Of a stretch of DNA of 64,000 nucleotides, positions 8,016-16,938 are shown piece by piece; position 1 is the stretch's first letter; every line of letters begins with the position of its first letter. This DNA is from CAWHQZ01 sp963831645. Lineage in GTDB: Bacteria > Pseudomonadota > Alphaproteobacteria > Rhizobiales > Aestuariivirgaceae. The stretch covers positions 121,231 to 185,230 of the forward strand of contig CAWHQZ010000012.1 of the NCBI GenBank assembly GCA_963831645.1, read 5' to 3'. Made by a program: the position numbers and the translations under genes. The notes below the pieces were generated by a model that was not told where the DNA came from, searched no databases, and was given only the letters and a program-made list of their open reading frames with translations.

Positions 8016-8636
8016 TCATTTTTTCCTAAAACGGGCATTGAAAGCGATGGAGATTTTGTCTTCCTTATCCTCATTGGGTGTCACCCAGTGCAGTAGATAA
8101 GATGGGAAGATAACCATTGTCCCTGATGTCGGTTTAAAACCTAAGTTGTCCTTGAAAATTGGGCTGTTAGGCAGCCTATTGTTCTTGTCAATATATCTTG
8201 GATCAGCAAATTCGATTGCACCACTCTGTCTATTGTCACTCTCGGGAACGTTAACATAATATGTTCCAGACCAGATGTATCCAGAGTGTCGATGAGGAGA
8301 GTTATAGGCGTGAGTAGAATTAACATTGATCCAGCCATCACAGAATAAGCTGTATTGATTTGGATCAAAAGAAGGAGCGCATTTTCTGGTGACTGAGAGG
8401 ATGCCGTTTAGAATCTCCTCGCAGAGCTTTTTAAAACATGGCTCATTGCGACGGAACAAATCTGTCTCACTGTGCCAGCCAACTTTGTTTGATTTGCTAA
8501 TGCCCTGTGAATTTTTCTTTAAGACTTGTGTTTCCAGAATAATGTCCTGATTTAGCGATCCACTGTTCTCAATTTTGAACCAGGCAATCGGTGAGGGAAA
8601 ATACAGATTGGATTCAACTTCCTTCAATGACGACAT
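8016..8636 (-). CDS. 2OG-Fe(II) oxygenase-like protein (TIGR02466 type)
   Basis: 206 residues. Features matching the family are GWHSETDLF, then WINVNSTHAYNSPHRHSG (first Fe-binding His region), SGTYYVNVPE, a FADPR strand, PTSGTMVIFPSYLLHWV with the distal His, and KISIAFNAR for 2-oxoglutarate. A good AAGGAG ribosome site sits 5 bases before the ATG. Members are putative hydroxylases found in marine bacteria and phages. Base composition and codon use are clearly more AT-rich than all neighbours (AAT, AAA, TTA-rich), which suggests recent horizontal acquisition. As the last gene of the leftward cluster, it could be a tailoring hydroxylase. Confidence 0.8.
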   Translation of the reverse strand: MSSLKEVESNLYFPSPIAWFKIENSGSLNQDIILETQVLKKNSQGISKSNKVGWHSETDLFRRNEPCFKKLCEEILNGILSVTRKCAPSFDPNQYSLFCDGWINVNSTHAYNSPHRHSGYIWSGTYYVNVPESDNRQSGAIEFADPRYIDKNNRLPNSPIFKDNLGFKPTSGTMVIFPSYLLHWVTPNEDKEDKISIAFNARFRKK

Positions 8637-8841
8637 AAAGACTCCTTATATATATGCACCTGTATTGACCTGCCGCCACTGAAGTTTCATCCAGTGGCTT
8701 TAGAGTCCTCGGCAGTTGTATGCGCGTTTGGGCGGGTTGAGCAACAGGCCGGAACGCGGGGCCATAGCAGTAGAACCCAGCCCTCTCGACGGGAGTTCGC
8801 CCATTGTCCACCTGGTAGAAAATATCATTCAGATCACTCAT
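8614..8841 (-). CDS. Small hypothetical protein between ligase and oxygenase genes
   Basis: A possible 75-codon gene starting MSDLNDIFYQVDNGRTP and overlapping the oxygenase start by 23 bases. It fills an otherwise empty gap in the leftward cluster. It has no recognisable domain and only a weak ribosome-binding site. It could be a small pathway component or peptide substrate, or merely a spurious frame. Confidence 0.3.
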   Translation of the reverse strand: MSDLNDIFYQVDNGRTPVERAGFYCYGPAFRPVAQPAQTRIQLPRTLKPLDETSVAAGQYRCIYIRSLYVVIEGS

Positions 8842-8873
8842 CCTTGAAGTCAGCTATGGGCGCGGTGCCACCT

Positions 8874-11475
8874 TTATAGCTGATCAGGTCGGGCTTCATA
8901 CGCGAGAATCCGTTGCCAGTTCGACTCGGGGTCTCCGCCCGACAGGACCGCGACCAGATCGCCTGCTTTGGCCAATCCAAGCGCGGCGTCGATGGCTTTG
9001 GCTTCGCTCTCAAGGGGATTGATGCAGTCGTCTGATACTCCGGCAGCCAGGAGGCCGTCGCGAAATACCTGGCTCAGGCCCTCGCGCCGCTTTTTGGCAA
9101 GATCGTGAACAAACGGAACAAATGAATCGAAATGTGCGGCCAGGGCTGCCGCGCTCTGACGCGCCACGTCGTCACTGACACGCTTACCGTTCATCGAAAA
9201 GGCACATATCTTTCGTCCGGCAATCGTCAGCTTGGCTACATATTCGGCGATCGCCGCAAAGCCATGCGCATTGTGGGCGTAGTCAAGCAGCACCTGAAAC
9301 GGCAGACCGCGGAAATGATTCAAGCGCCCGATGTTGGATCGAGCCTCCGTGCCGAAGGTCAGGGCGGCTGCGCAGATCTCGGCCCGCTCGAGGCCGAGCT
9401 GGTCGGCCGCTGCCAGGGCGGCAACAGCGTTCTGGGCGTTGTGACGCGCAGCGCCGCCGGCAGTGATCGGCAATGAGGCAATGGCGACAAGGATCTCGGG
9501 TCCTGCCGGGGAACTCCGGACAATCACCTCGCGCCCATCCTCGCAGCCGAGGTGATAGGCAACGCCGCCGCGACTGACATGATCGGCGACCGCCCCGCTT
9601 GCCTGCGCTGTTGAAAACAGAATGATGCGCTTGGCCGTGCACGCCTGGGCCATGGCAAGGCAGCGGGGGTCGTCCGCGTTGAGCACTACGGCATCATCGG
9701 CGCTGGCGGCAACCAGTTGCTTAACGCGAGCAAGCTCGTCGACGTTGGAGATGCCCAATTCACCAATATGGTCGGCCTCTATGTTGAGCACGACGGCTAC
9801 GTCGCAGCGCTCAAAACCGAGCCCGTATTTTATGACGGCGCCGCGCGCCGTCTCGAGAACGGCGGCTTCGACGATGGGCAGGGAAAGAATGTGGTGCGCC
9901 GCTCGCGGGCCGGCGCTATCTTCCCGCTCCACGATGCGGTCGTCAATCGCCAGTTCGCCTGTCGTCGCCCGCCCGGTCACCAGCCCGCAGCAACGCAGGA
10001 TATGGGCGATCATGCGAGTCGTCGTCGTTTTGCCGTTGGTGCCGGTAACCGCAACAACCGGGATCCGGCTCGGAGCGCCCGCCGGGTACAAGTTTGCAAA
10101 GACCGCAGCGGCGACATCGACGCCGGGACCGATCGCCGGCGAATGATGCATCCGCAATCCGGGCGACGTATTGACTTCGATCACAGCTCCGCCGGTGGTC
10201 TGCCACGGCAAATCAATGGCGCTGGCTCGGAAATCGATACCTGCGAAATCAAGGCCAATTATGGTGGCGCAGGTTTCCGCCAGTGAGCGGTTCGTCTCAT
10301 GCACGGTGCTGGTGACGTCACGACTCAGGCCGCCGCGGGAGAGGTTGCTGGTCGAGCGCAGGCTCAGACTTCGTCCTGCTTCGAGGACGGAGTCCTTCGT
10401 CAGCCCCGCGGAGGACAGGATGCTCTCGGCTTCGGCATCAAGCAGCAACCATGTCAGGGGTTTGAGATGATTCGGCCCTCGCGCTGATTGGCTGTTGAGT
10501 GCATCGACGAGCTGAGAAACGGTGCGCCGCCCGTCGCCGATGACCAGCGTCGGCTCGGTGGAACTGGCGGCGACGAAGCGCCCGCCGATGACCAGCAGCC
10601 GGTAGGTATTGCCGGGGATGAACCTTTCGACTGCTACACGCTTATCAAACCGGCGTGCCATGTCGTACGCACGCTCCACAGCGGCGTCGGTCGAAATGTC
10701 GGTGGTGATACCCACCCCGCGGTCGGTACCAACCGGCTTGACAACGACTGGAAACCCAATGCGCTGGGCCGCAGCAACCGCCGCGGCGCGGTCCGATACT
10801 TCAATGTGATCGGGCGTCGGCAGGCCGGCCGCGGCGAGCGATTGCAGCGTCGCCGTCTTGTCCGACGTGAGGCGGACCGACATGTCGGAAACTCGATCGG
10901 TAATCTTGCGAAGCAGGGTTCGCGAACGGATTCCCTGCCCGAACAGCAGCGTTCTCGCATTCTTGTAAGAGACGGGTATCCCGCGCTTCCTCGCCTCGCC
11001 AAAGAGATACCGGGCGTCGATCGCCGGCCCCTCTGCGCAGACTTCCTGATACTTCTTAAATCCTTCAGCGATATTGCTTCGGGAGATCTCTGTAGCGCCG
11101 CAGAGATGGTTGAGAAGTCCCACCGCCAATTGTCCCGCCATCGCGGCGCTGCCAGGCCAGTGGAATTCGAACGCGGCGGTGATCGTCTTGTCATCGTTGC
11201 TGCGCACCGCATGCTGTTCGACCGCATGACCGGCGAGTTGCTGCACCGCCAGGGCCAGCAGGCACGTTGCCGTCGCCGGGTCGGATTTTTTGAGCCTGTC
11301 TTGAAGGTTGCTCGGCAACTCCGCCTGGAAACAGCTCGGAGAGTTCGCGAATACGGGCAGATTGCGGGCGCTTGCTCACCGTTGGCTCTGCGCCGGCCAG
11401 CACCATGGCAATACATGGGCGATCGAGCAGCATGCCGCGCCCGGCAATCGTGCGGCTCGATACCACTCGGATCAT
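8874..11475 (-). CDS. Cyanophycin synthetase homologue (ATP-grasp plus Mur-ligase), N-terminal frameshift
   Basis: The large frame (from ~11330) plus an N-terminal piece in another frame (MIRVVSSRTIAGRGMLLDRP from 11475) gives ~865 residues, the usual CphA size. Order: N-domain with LALAVQQLAGHAV; ATP-grasp domain with VVVKPVGTDRGVGI and GAVIEVNTSPGLRMHHSP; Mur-ligase domain with the P-loop VAVTGTNGKTTTTR, LETARGAVIKYGLGFERCDV, NIEADHIGELG and LLDYAHNAHGF. CphA joins Asp to a backbone and attaches Arg to its side chain using ATP. No cyanophycinase is nearby, and the neighbours (second ATP-grasp, CapA, dioxygenases, GNATs) suggest a tailored amino-acid conjugate rather than storage polymer (inference). 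A single-base shift near 11325 disrupts the frame. Confidence 0.85.
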
Positions 11476-11548
11476 TGCGTGATGACACTTCCCGGCAGAT
11501 CGCTCGATGCTTCGGGGGTTCGGCTCGAAATCCGGCGATAGCGGACAT

Positions 11549-12157
11549 TCAGGGTCTGCTCATATTCACACAGCTCACCGCACAATCCGGAGAGGAGAAA
11601 CTGCAGATTGCTCGCCGTGTCATCCAATGCAGCCCGATGGCCGGCCTGGGCGTCGAACTGGAAAACTCTGCGACAAGTGATTTCAGCATCAGGTAGTTAT
11701 CGCCGTCCTCGTCCCGGTATGGCGCGGCAATGACGAAGCCTTCCGTCAGAAGAGAGCAAAGACAAGGGATGTTGCCAGGCGCGACGATGCTGGTTTGAAA
11801 CTGCATGCCCAATCCCCGTGCAACATCATTGCGCCCACTCAGCAGCTGCCCAAAAAGACCCTGCCGCCGGTAGGCGGGTAAAACGGCCCCGCCCGCTCCC
11901 TCGCCAATCCTGTCGGCCGGAGCCGATAGATGACGCAAATACCGCCAGTGTGATGTTTGAGCCTTTGGCCCGATGCGAAGCGCGGAGTAACCGATCAGGA
12001 GATCATCATGGAAAGCGCCGATCAGCCGGCCGTGAGCAAAGGCAATGTCACAAAGAAAAAATTCCGGCCCCCGTTTGTACATGAATTTCTTGTCATGCAG
12101 GTTTCGGCGCACCGCCAGGTGAACATCGTAGGCGACTTCTGATTCATCCGGACTCAA
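11549..12157 (-). CDS. GNAT-family N-acetyltransferase (copy 1)
   Basis: About 202 residues, with a TTG start at 12157 because an in-frame stop lies just upstream. The acetyl-CoA-binding motif reads GAVLPAYRRQGLFGQLLSGR, with a preceding strand DDLLIGYSAL and a C-terminal EGFVIAAPYRDEDGDNYLML. It aligns in its last third with the GNAT at 19492-20283 (GAILVGFRRDETAMNFVVY). It lies between a PhyH dioxygenase and the cyanophycin-synthetase homologue, all leftward, so acetylation of the pathway product or an intermediate is likely. The tail after residue ~165 looks unlike the family. Confidence 0.7.
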   Translation of the reverse strand: MSPDESEVAYDVHLAVRRNLHDKKFMYKRGPEFFLCDIAFAHGRLIGAFHDDLLIGYSALRIGPKAQTSHWRYLRHLSAPADRIGEGAGGAVLPAYRRQGLFGQLLSGRNDVARGLGMQFQTSIVAPGNIPCLCSLLTEGFVIAAPYRDEDGDNYLMLKSLVAEFSSSTPRPAIGLHWMTRRAICSFSSPDCAVSCVNMSRP

Positions 12158-12220
12158 GGAGACGCAGGACTACTCCCTCAGAACGACTTGCCGGTGAAGT
12201 CGCCGAACGCATTGCGAAGC

Positions 12221-13000
12221 TCAGCCTGCTGCCTGGGCGCGCGCCCTCGTTCTCGAATTCGCGATGCGCTCGAATAGCGCCAAGTCGTCGGTCTCATTGT
12301 CGGGATCGATCACCGCAGCATAGTCCTGGACCTGGACCATGAGCGTGAACTTGGTGCGTCGGGAGCGGTTCGGAACCGAGGCGTGGAGCAGCAGCGGATT
12401 GATCAGCACACCGTTGCCGGCTGGCAAATCGAGAACTACGCCGGCTACGCCGGCGTAGTGCCGGGCCTCGACGTATGGCTTGAGAGGATCGTCCAAGTTG
12501 TGGGCGATCGCGCCTTGCCGGTGGGTTCCTGGAAACACCATCATCGATCCCGTTTCCACGCTGGCGGGCCTGAGTGGAACCCAGAGCCTCCAGGCACGAT
12601 GACACTGCATCGAACCGAAGTCCTGATGCACCGGCAGCCGGCGGGCGGCGTCGCCCGGAATGTCGGCCCTGATGTCCGGCCAGATCGAGCGGCACCTCGA
12701 TGCCGGCCCACTTCAGGAAACGGGAGTTATCGAGCCAGGCCCCAAGGCGGACGGCCATGCGATGGAGAACGAACAGTCGCTCCATCGAGCTTTATAGATG
12801 CGACTTGTGTACTTGCCGCCGCGGCTAAACACGTCAATGAACGCCTCATCCGCCCGCCGTTCGATACCGAGCTTGTGCAACTGCACCGCACTGAAGCGCG
12901 CGATCTCCGTTTCAAACTCGTCGATTTCCCGCCGGTGCAGCAGGCCCTCTAGAACGACGTAGCCGTAGCGCTCCAGTGCGCTGGTATCTATGTCGACCAT
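12221..13000 (-). pseudogene. PhyH-family (phytanoyl-CoA dioxygenase-like) oxygenase, copy 1, two frameshifts
   Basis: Three adjacent frames reconstruct a ~258-residue dioxygenase that aligns end to end with the intact copy at 20280-21050. Frame one reads YGYVVLEGLLHRREIDEFE to RIYK (frame lost near 12790). Frame two reads ERLFVLHRMAVRLG to GIEVPL (lost near 12690). Frame three reads WPDIRADIPGDAARRLPVHQ, DFGSMQCHRAWRLW, FPGTHRQGA and LLLHASVPNRSRRTKF. The HxD and distal His Fe(II) ligands and the 2-oxoglutarate Arg are all encoded. PhyH enzymes hydroxylate amino acids and other small molecules. The indels mean either recent inactivation or read error. Confidence 0.75.
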
Positions 13001-13038
13001 GCCGACTTCCCGCTTTCGACCCCCTTGCCAATTCTAAC

Positions 13039-14181
13039 TTATCCGAGGGCTAGTTCGATGCAAAACTTTTCGTTCTCCCGCCCAATTCGCGAGGCGCTGA
13101 CAAGCTCGCTGGAGCGGCGGGAGATGCGCTTGAAGAGAGTTAATGTGCCGCGAAACTCGCTTTCGGTAACGAAACGCGACTGGTATCCGGTGATCGCATT
13201 GCTGGTGAGAATGGGAAATAGCCTGAGCAGAAGAGACGCGCCAGTAGCCGCAGTACCGACCAGCAGTTCTGCGACAAGCCCGAGAGGAGGAGCGTTAAAC
13301 TTCTTGTAGCGGCCGGCAGAATTGAAGACGAAATTGCCGAGGCTGTAGATCACCCAAATTCCTCCGATGCGCTCGATTTCCTGAACGGTGTGGGCGCCGT
13401 GGCCAAGAATGAGATCGGCGCCGGCCTCGACGAGGGCAGCAGCGTCTCGCTCCTGGCGCGCGGTGCGCAGGCGGTAGTTTTCGCCCCAATGCGGGAATAC
13501 GATAACAAAGATGCTGGGCTCGGTATGTTTCAGCCGAGCAATCGCCGCGGCCAGCAGGTCGTGATCAAGCGGACACAGGCCGCCACAATCGCGAGCAGCA
13601 TAGCAGGCGTAGCGGCGTTCATAGTTCCCCCGCCGTTCGAAGGCACCGAACACGGCGATTTTCCTGCCCCCGGCAAGTATCAGCAGCGGCCGTGCGGCGG
13701 TCTCGCTGTCGAGTCCGGCGCCGAAGGCGTTCAAACCCGCCTCGGCAAGCACCGCTAGCGTCTGATCGAAGCCGGCCGCGCCATAGTCGAAGGAGTGATT
13801 GTTGGCGAGGCTGACCATGCGAATGTTGTGCCTTGCGAGGCAGGCAGGGGTCTCCTCGATGTCGCCCCAGTGGATGTAGGGCTTCTTGCCCTCGAACGGC
13901 GAGCGCTCGATGTCGGTGAGCGGCGTTTCGAGATTGGCGACAACGAGATCGGCCGCCAGCAGCTTGTCGCGGAATTTGGCAATCGAGTAGTCATAGCCGT
14001 GGTCCTCGAGGATGTTTCTGCCGCCGCCGGCCTTGTACTGGGCCTGGTAACTCTCGCCGAACGCGGTATCGCCGACAAAGACGATGCGAGTTACGCCGGA
14101 CCGCGCGGGAATTTGCACGGGTGCGGGCCCACGATATGCTGTTTGTGGTCGCTCGTGCGGGGTTACGTATGCTGCGGTCAT
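13039..14181 (-). CDS. CapA-family (poly-gamma-glutamate synthesis) metallophosphatase-like protein
   Basis: The start at 14181 (MTAAYVTPHERPQ) is chosen because GGAAGG lies 7 bases upstream; earlier in-frame starts have no such site. The 380-residue product carries the whole family pattern: IVFVGDTAFGESY, VVANLETPLTD, MVSLANNHSFDYGAAGF, IVFPHWGENY, LILGHGAHTVQEIE and VIYSLGNFVFNS. CapA domains have a calcineurin-like metallophosphoesterase fold and act with Mur-ligase-like CapB in poly-glutamate synthesis or transfer. Here the Mur-ligase partner may be the cyanophycin-synthetase homologue. No export signal is visible, so a cytoplasmic role is possible. Confidence 0.85.
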   Translation of the reverse strand: MTAAYVTPHERPQTAYRGPAPVQIPARSGVTRIVFVGDTAFGESYQAQYKAGGGRNILEDHGYDYSIAKFRDKLLAADLVVANLETPLTDIERSPFEGKKPYIHWGDIEETPACLARHNIRMVSLANNHSFDYGAAGFDQTLAVLAEAGLNAFGAGLDSETAARPLLILAGGRKIAVFGAFERRGNYERRYACYAARDCGGLCPLDHDLLAAAIARLKHTEPSIFVIVFPHWGENYRLRTARQERDAAALVEAGADLILGHGAHTVQEIERIGGIWVIYSLGNFVFNSAGRYKKFNAPPLGLVAELLVGTAATGASLLLRLFPILTSNAITGYQSRFVTESEFRGTLTLFKRISRRSSELVSASRIGRENEKFCIELALG

Positions 14182-14368
14182 GACCTGACCTTCCGGTATC
14201 CGCCCACCGCCATCCTGAGGAATGGAAGACCTGGAATTCGGACTGGTTAGCAATCGAAGAATTCCCTGCGACATGGAACCTGTGGGGAGATCCCCTCGCA
14301 TCCCGCGCAGCGGGCAGCGTCTAAGATCGCCTTTAAGCAAATGTGCTCACTCCTTGACCCGGTCTCGT

Positions 14369-15340
14369 TTATGTGGCGAGCAACCTGGTACGTTCGATCA
14401 GAGTCTTGGCTGCTATTTCCCAAGCGCCAAGTTGGTCTTCGCGGCGTACGCCCTTGATCATCGGCTTGCGTTCTATATTAGAGGAAAAGTGCCAGGTGTT
14501 TCCGCCGGGATTGACCTCGAGGCAAAACAGCCGTCCGGTCTTGGCTTCGCGGCGAATGTCGCACCCCTGCAACGGCACCTGCGGCATGGCGAGATAAATT
14601 TTTGACGCGAACTTCAGTACATCCTGGTCATAACAATATTCAGCCTCACGCTCGCCGGATATGGCGTTGGTCGTGACCCCGGCGGTCGCCGTCATCCACG
14701 TCGGATCGTCGAGGTCAGGCAGGGGTGTCAGTTGACGCCGCCGCAGAGCGTAAAGCGGAGCTCCAAAAAGCGTCAGTACCCGGTAGTCCTCGAGATGTTT
14801 CCCGGTGTCGATGAATTGCTGCACGATCGTCTGTCCGCGGCCGCCTGGGTGATCTTTCGAAAATTGCGCCGGCAGCCGGTATCTGATCGCTGATGTTCTG
14901 ACCAGTTCGACGCCGCGACCGAGGGTCGCGCTTCCGAACGCGGCGGGTTTCAATATGGTGAAACGTCCCCATTCCTGCTCGCTCAGGGTGGTTTGGGGCT
15001 TGAGGAACGTCCATTTCGGGACGCGAATACCCTGCGCTGCCAGCATGCGCAACTGCTCGTCTTTCGGGACTCGTTGACCGCAATAGGTGGCGCCGCGCAA
15101 GACCTTGAAAAGTCTGAGCCGGGTCGGGCAAAAGACCAGCGTGGGGCGTTCAGCCAGGCTTCTGAGCTTTGAACTGGGCTGGGGCAAATCCGGCAGAATA
15201 TGAACATGAACGTCACTGGCGAGCTTTCCTATGCGCTCTGCTATCTTGGCATAGTCGCCCGGATCCAGCGCCTTATGCCGATATGACATCACGAGGTTGA
15301 ACCCGGCACCAGAAGCACTCGCAGCCGTCGGTCGGTCCAT
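14369..15340 (-). CDS. RimK-like ATP-grasp ligase
   Basis: About 323 residues. The ATG at 15340 is preferred over GTG at 15343, with AGGGG upstream. It has a central ATP-grasp domain with KDEQLRMLAAQGIRVPKW, RFTILKPAAFGSATLGRGVE, QQFIDTGKHLEDYRVLTLFG and a C-terminal metal/ATP site GCDIRREAKTGRLFCLEVNP followed by GGNTWHF. ATP-grasp enzymes form amide or peptide bonds through acyl phosphates. As the first gene of the leftward series, it supplies a second amide-forming activity besides the cyanophycin-synthetase homologue. The N-terminal third does not resemble graspetide ligases. Confidence 0.8.
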   Translation of the reverse strand: MDRPTAASASGAGFNLVMSYRHKALDPGDYAKIAERIGKLASDVHVHILPDLPQPSSKLRSLAERPTLVFCPTRLRLFKVLRGATYCGQRVPKDEQLRMLAAQGIRVPKWTFLKPQTTLSEQEWGRFTILKPAAFGSATLGRGVELVRTSAIRYRLPAQFSKDHPGGRGQTIVQQFIDTGKHLEDYRVLTLFGAPLYALRRRQLTPLPDLDDPTWMTATAGVTTNAISGEREAEYCYDQDVLKFASKIYLAMPQVPLQGCDIRREAKTGRLFCLEVNPGGNTWHFSSNIERKPMIKGVRREDQLGAWEIAAKTLIERTRLLAT

Positions 15341-15383
15341 CACGGGGCCCCTGAGGTCACTCGCCTGAACTGGTCAAATTACT

Positions 15384-16531
15384 CTAGTGTAGTGTCCACG
15401 AATTAACTGGACAGTGATTTTTTGCGTCTGGGGGTGCGTGGTCTGGTGCGCCCCGGGTCTGAATTTGCTCGAGCGTTTGGCGGCACCGCGAGAGTTTCTG
15501 GCGAGATGGACTCCACGGTGGCGGTCCAGACGAAAGGCCGTGGTTGCTCGTTCCAAGCGTCGAGGAACTCGTCGATGGCGGCTTGAGGTCGGGGACGCTG
15601 ACGAAAGTGTCGCGGCGAATGCGCTTGTTGGTCAGCTCGGCAAACCAGCGTTCAATGAGATTCAGCCAACTGGAACTGGTGGGGATGAAGTGCACCACGA
15701 AACGAGGATGACGCTGCAGCCAGGCCTTGACCTTGGGATGCTCGTGAGTGCCGTAGTTGTCGATCACCAGATGCAGAGGTACCGGGCCGGGGAACTCATC
15801 GTCATGCGGCGCAGGAACCGCAGGAACTCCTGGTGCCGGTGGCGTTCAAAGCATTGACCCACGACCGTCCTTGCAGGACGTCCAGGGCGGCGAAGAGGGT
15901 CGTGGTTCGTTGCGTTTATAGTCGTGGGTCATCGTGCCGCAGCGGCCCTTCTTCAGCGGCAACCCGGCTGGGTGCGATTCAGGCCTGAATCTGGCTCTTC
16001 TCGTCAACGCACAGCACGATCGCCTGTTGCGGCGGATTCAGATAGAGCCCGACAACATCGGTCAGCTTCTCGAGGAACTTCGGATCGCGCGATAGCTTGA
16101 ACGTCTCGCTGCGGTGCGGCCTGATGTTGTGGCCGCTCCAGATATTGTTCACCGTGGATTTGCTGATCCCCTGGCTCGCGCCATCGTTCGGCAACTCCAG
16201 TGCGTCATCCCTTTCGGCTTTGACTGCAGCGTCGCATCCACGATCGCTGTGATCTGCGCCGGCTCGTAGGTCGGCTTGCGACCGCGACCGGGAGCGATCT
16301 CCCACGAACTTCTCGATCCCGTGCGCGGCGAAGCGTTCGCGCCACAGACGCACGGTCTTGCGATTGACCTCAAGCTGTCCAGCGGCGGTGCTGTCGCTCA
16401 CACCGTCGGCGCCGCCAGAACGATACGGCAGCGCAAAGCCACCTGCTGCGGCGTTCCATGCGCCTGCAACCACCGCTCGATCTCGCCGCGATCCTCGGAA
16501 GCACCCTAAGGGCAGTCACGCTCAAAGGCAT
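15384..16531 (-). pseudogene. IS630-type DDE transposase, multiply frameshifted
   Basis: The frames, read in order leftward from 16531, give: QVALRCRIVLAAP; helix-turn-helix NRKTVRLWRERFAAHGIEKF; SKSTVNNIW; IVLCVDEKSQIQA (first catalytic Asp); YGTHEHPKVKAWLQRHPRF; and HFIPTSSSWLNLIERWFAEL (second Asp region and Glu). This order is that of IS630 transposases, about 350-380 residues when intact. At least four single-base shifts interrupt it (around 16420, 15990, 15790 and 15590), more than programmed frameshifting would need. The encoded enzyme is probably inactive. Confidence 0.8.
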
Positions 16532-16583
16532 GACTGATCATATCGTACCCGCTGATTGTCTAGCTATTTGCTGGACACTACAC
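15387..16583. mobile_element. IS630-family insertion sequence
   Basis: The 1197-bp element has perfect 12-bp inverted ends (GTGTAGTGTCCA). On both sides they are flanked by TA within CTAG, the target duplication typical of IS630. It encodes one broken transposase and sits between the ATP-grasp gene and the P450 gene, possibly separating two halves of one cluster. Confidence 0.85.
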
Positions 16584-16938
16584 TAGCTTCGCGACCGATT
16601 AACGCAAGCGGCTCAATTCTTCGATGAATCAGGCGCAGCGGCAGGAACGTGCGGACTTGAAAGGGCTTTGAATTCAGCTCAGCACACGAAACATCGACCG
16701 ATTGCCAAACGCTGAGTGAATCTGTGGGATGCTAGAGGATCAGCTTACTCCGGGCTGCAAGCCGAAACCATGGCCCTGTATGGAGTGCTCGCAGAGTTGA
16801 AGTTATGGGCTGCGGCGCGTGAGATCGCATGGAAGGACCTGGAAGGACCCGTATTGGGTGGCTGCCGCGACTATGTTATGCACTGACTAGGGGGCTTGGT
16901 CGATTCGGCCGAGTGGGGCAATTTTCAGGACCGCTACG
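16584..16938. other. Gap between IS630 and P450 gene
   Basis: No supported gene. It should hold the promoter of the rightward P450 gene, but no clear -35/-10 pair or operator stands out. Short candidate frames overlap the P450 start region and lack family similarity. Confidence 0.4.

Noticed and set aside
10488..11696. 402-codon plus-strand frame opposite the CphA homologue
   Set aside because: It lies antisense to conserved ATP-grasp sequence and shows no recognisable protein features.
14369..15340. Graspetide (microviridin-type) ligase
   Set aside because: The N-terminal part lacks the usual graspetide-ligase opening, and no clear precursor peptide with a conserved core is present.
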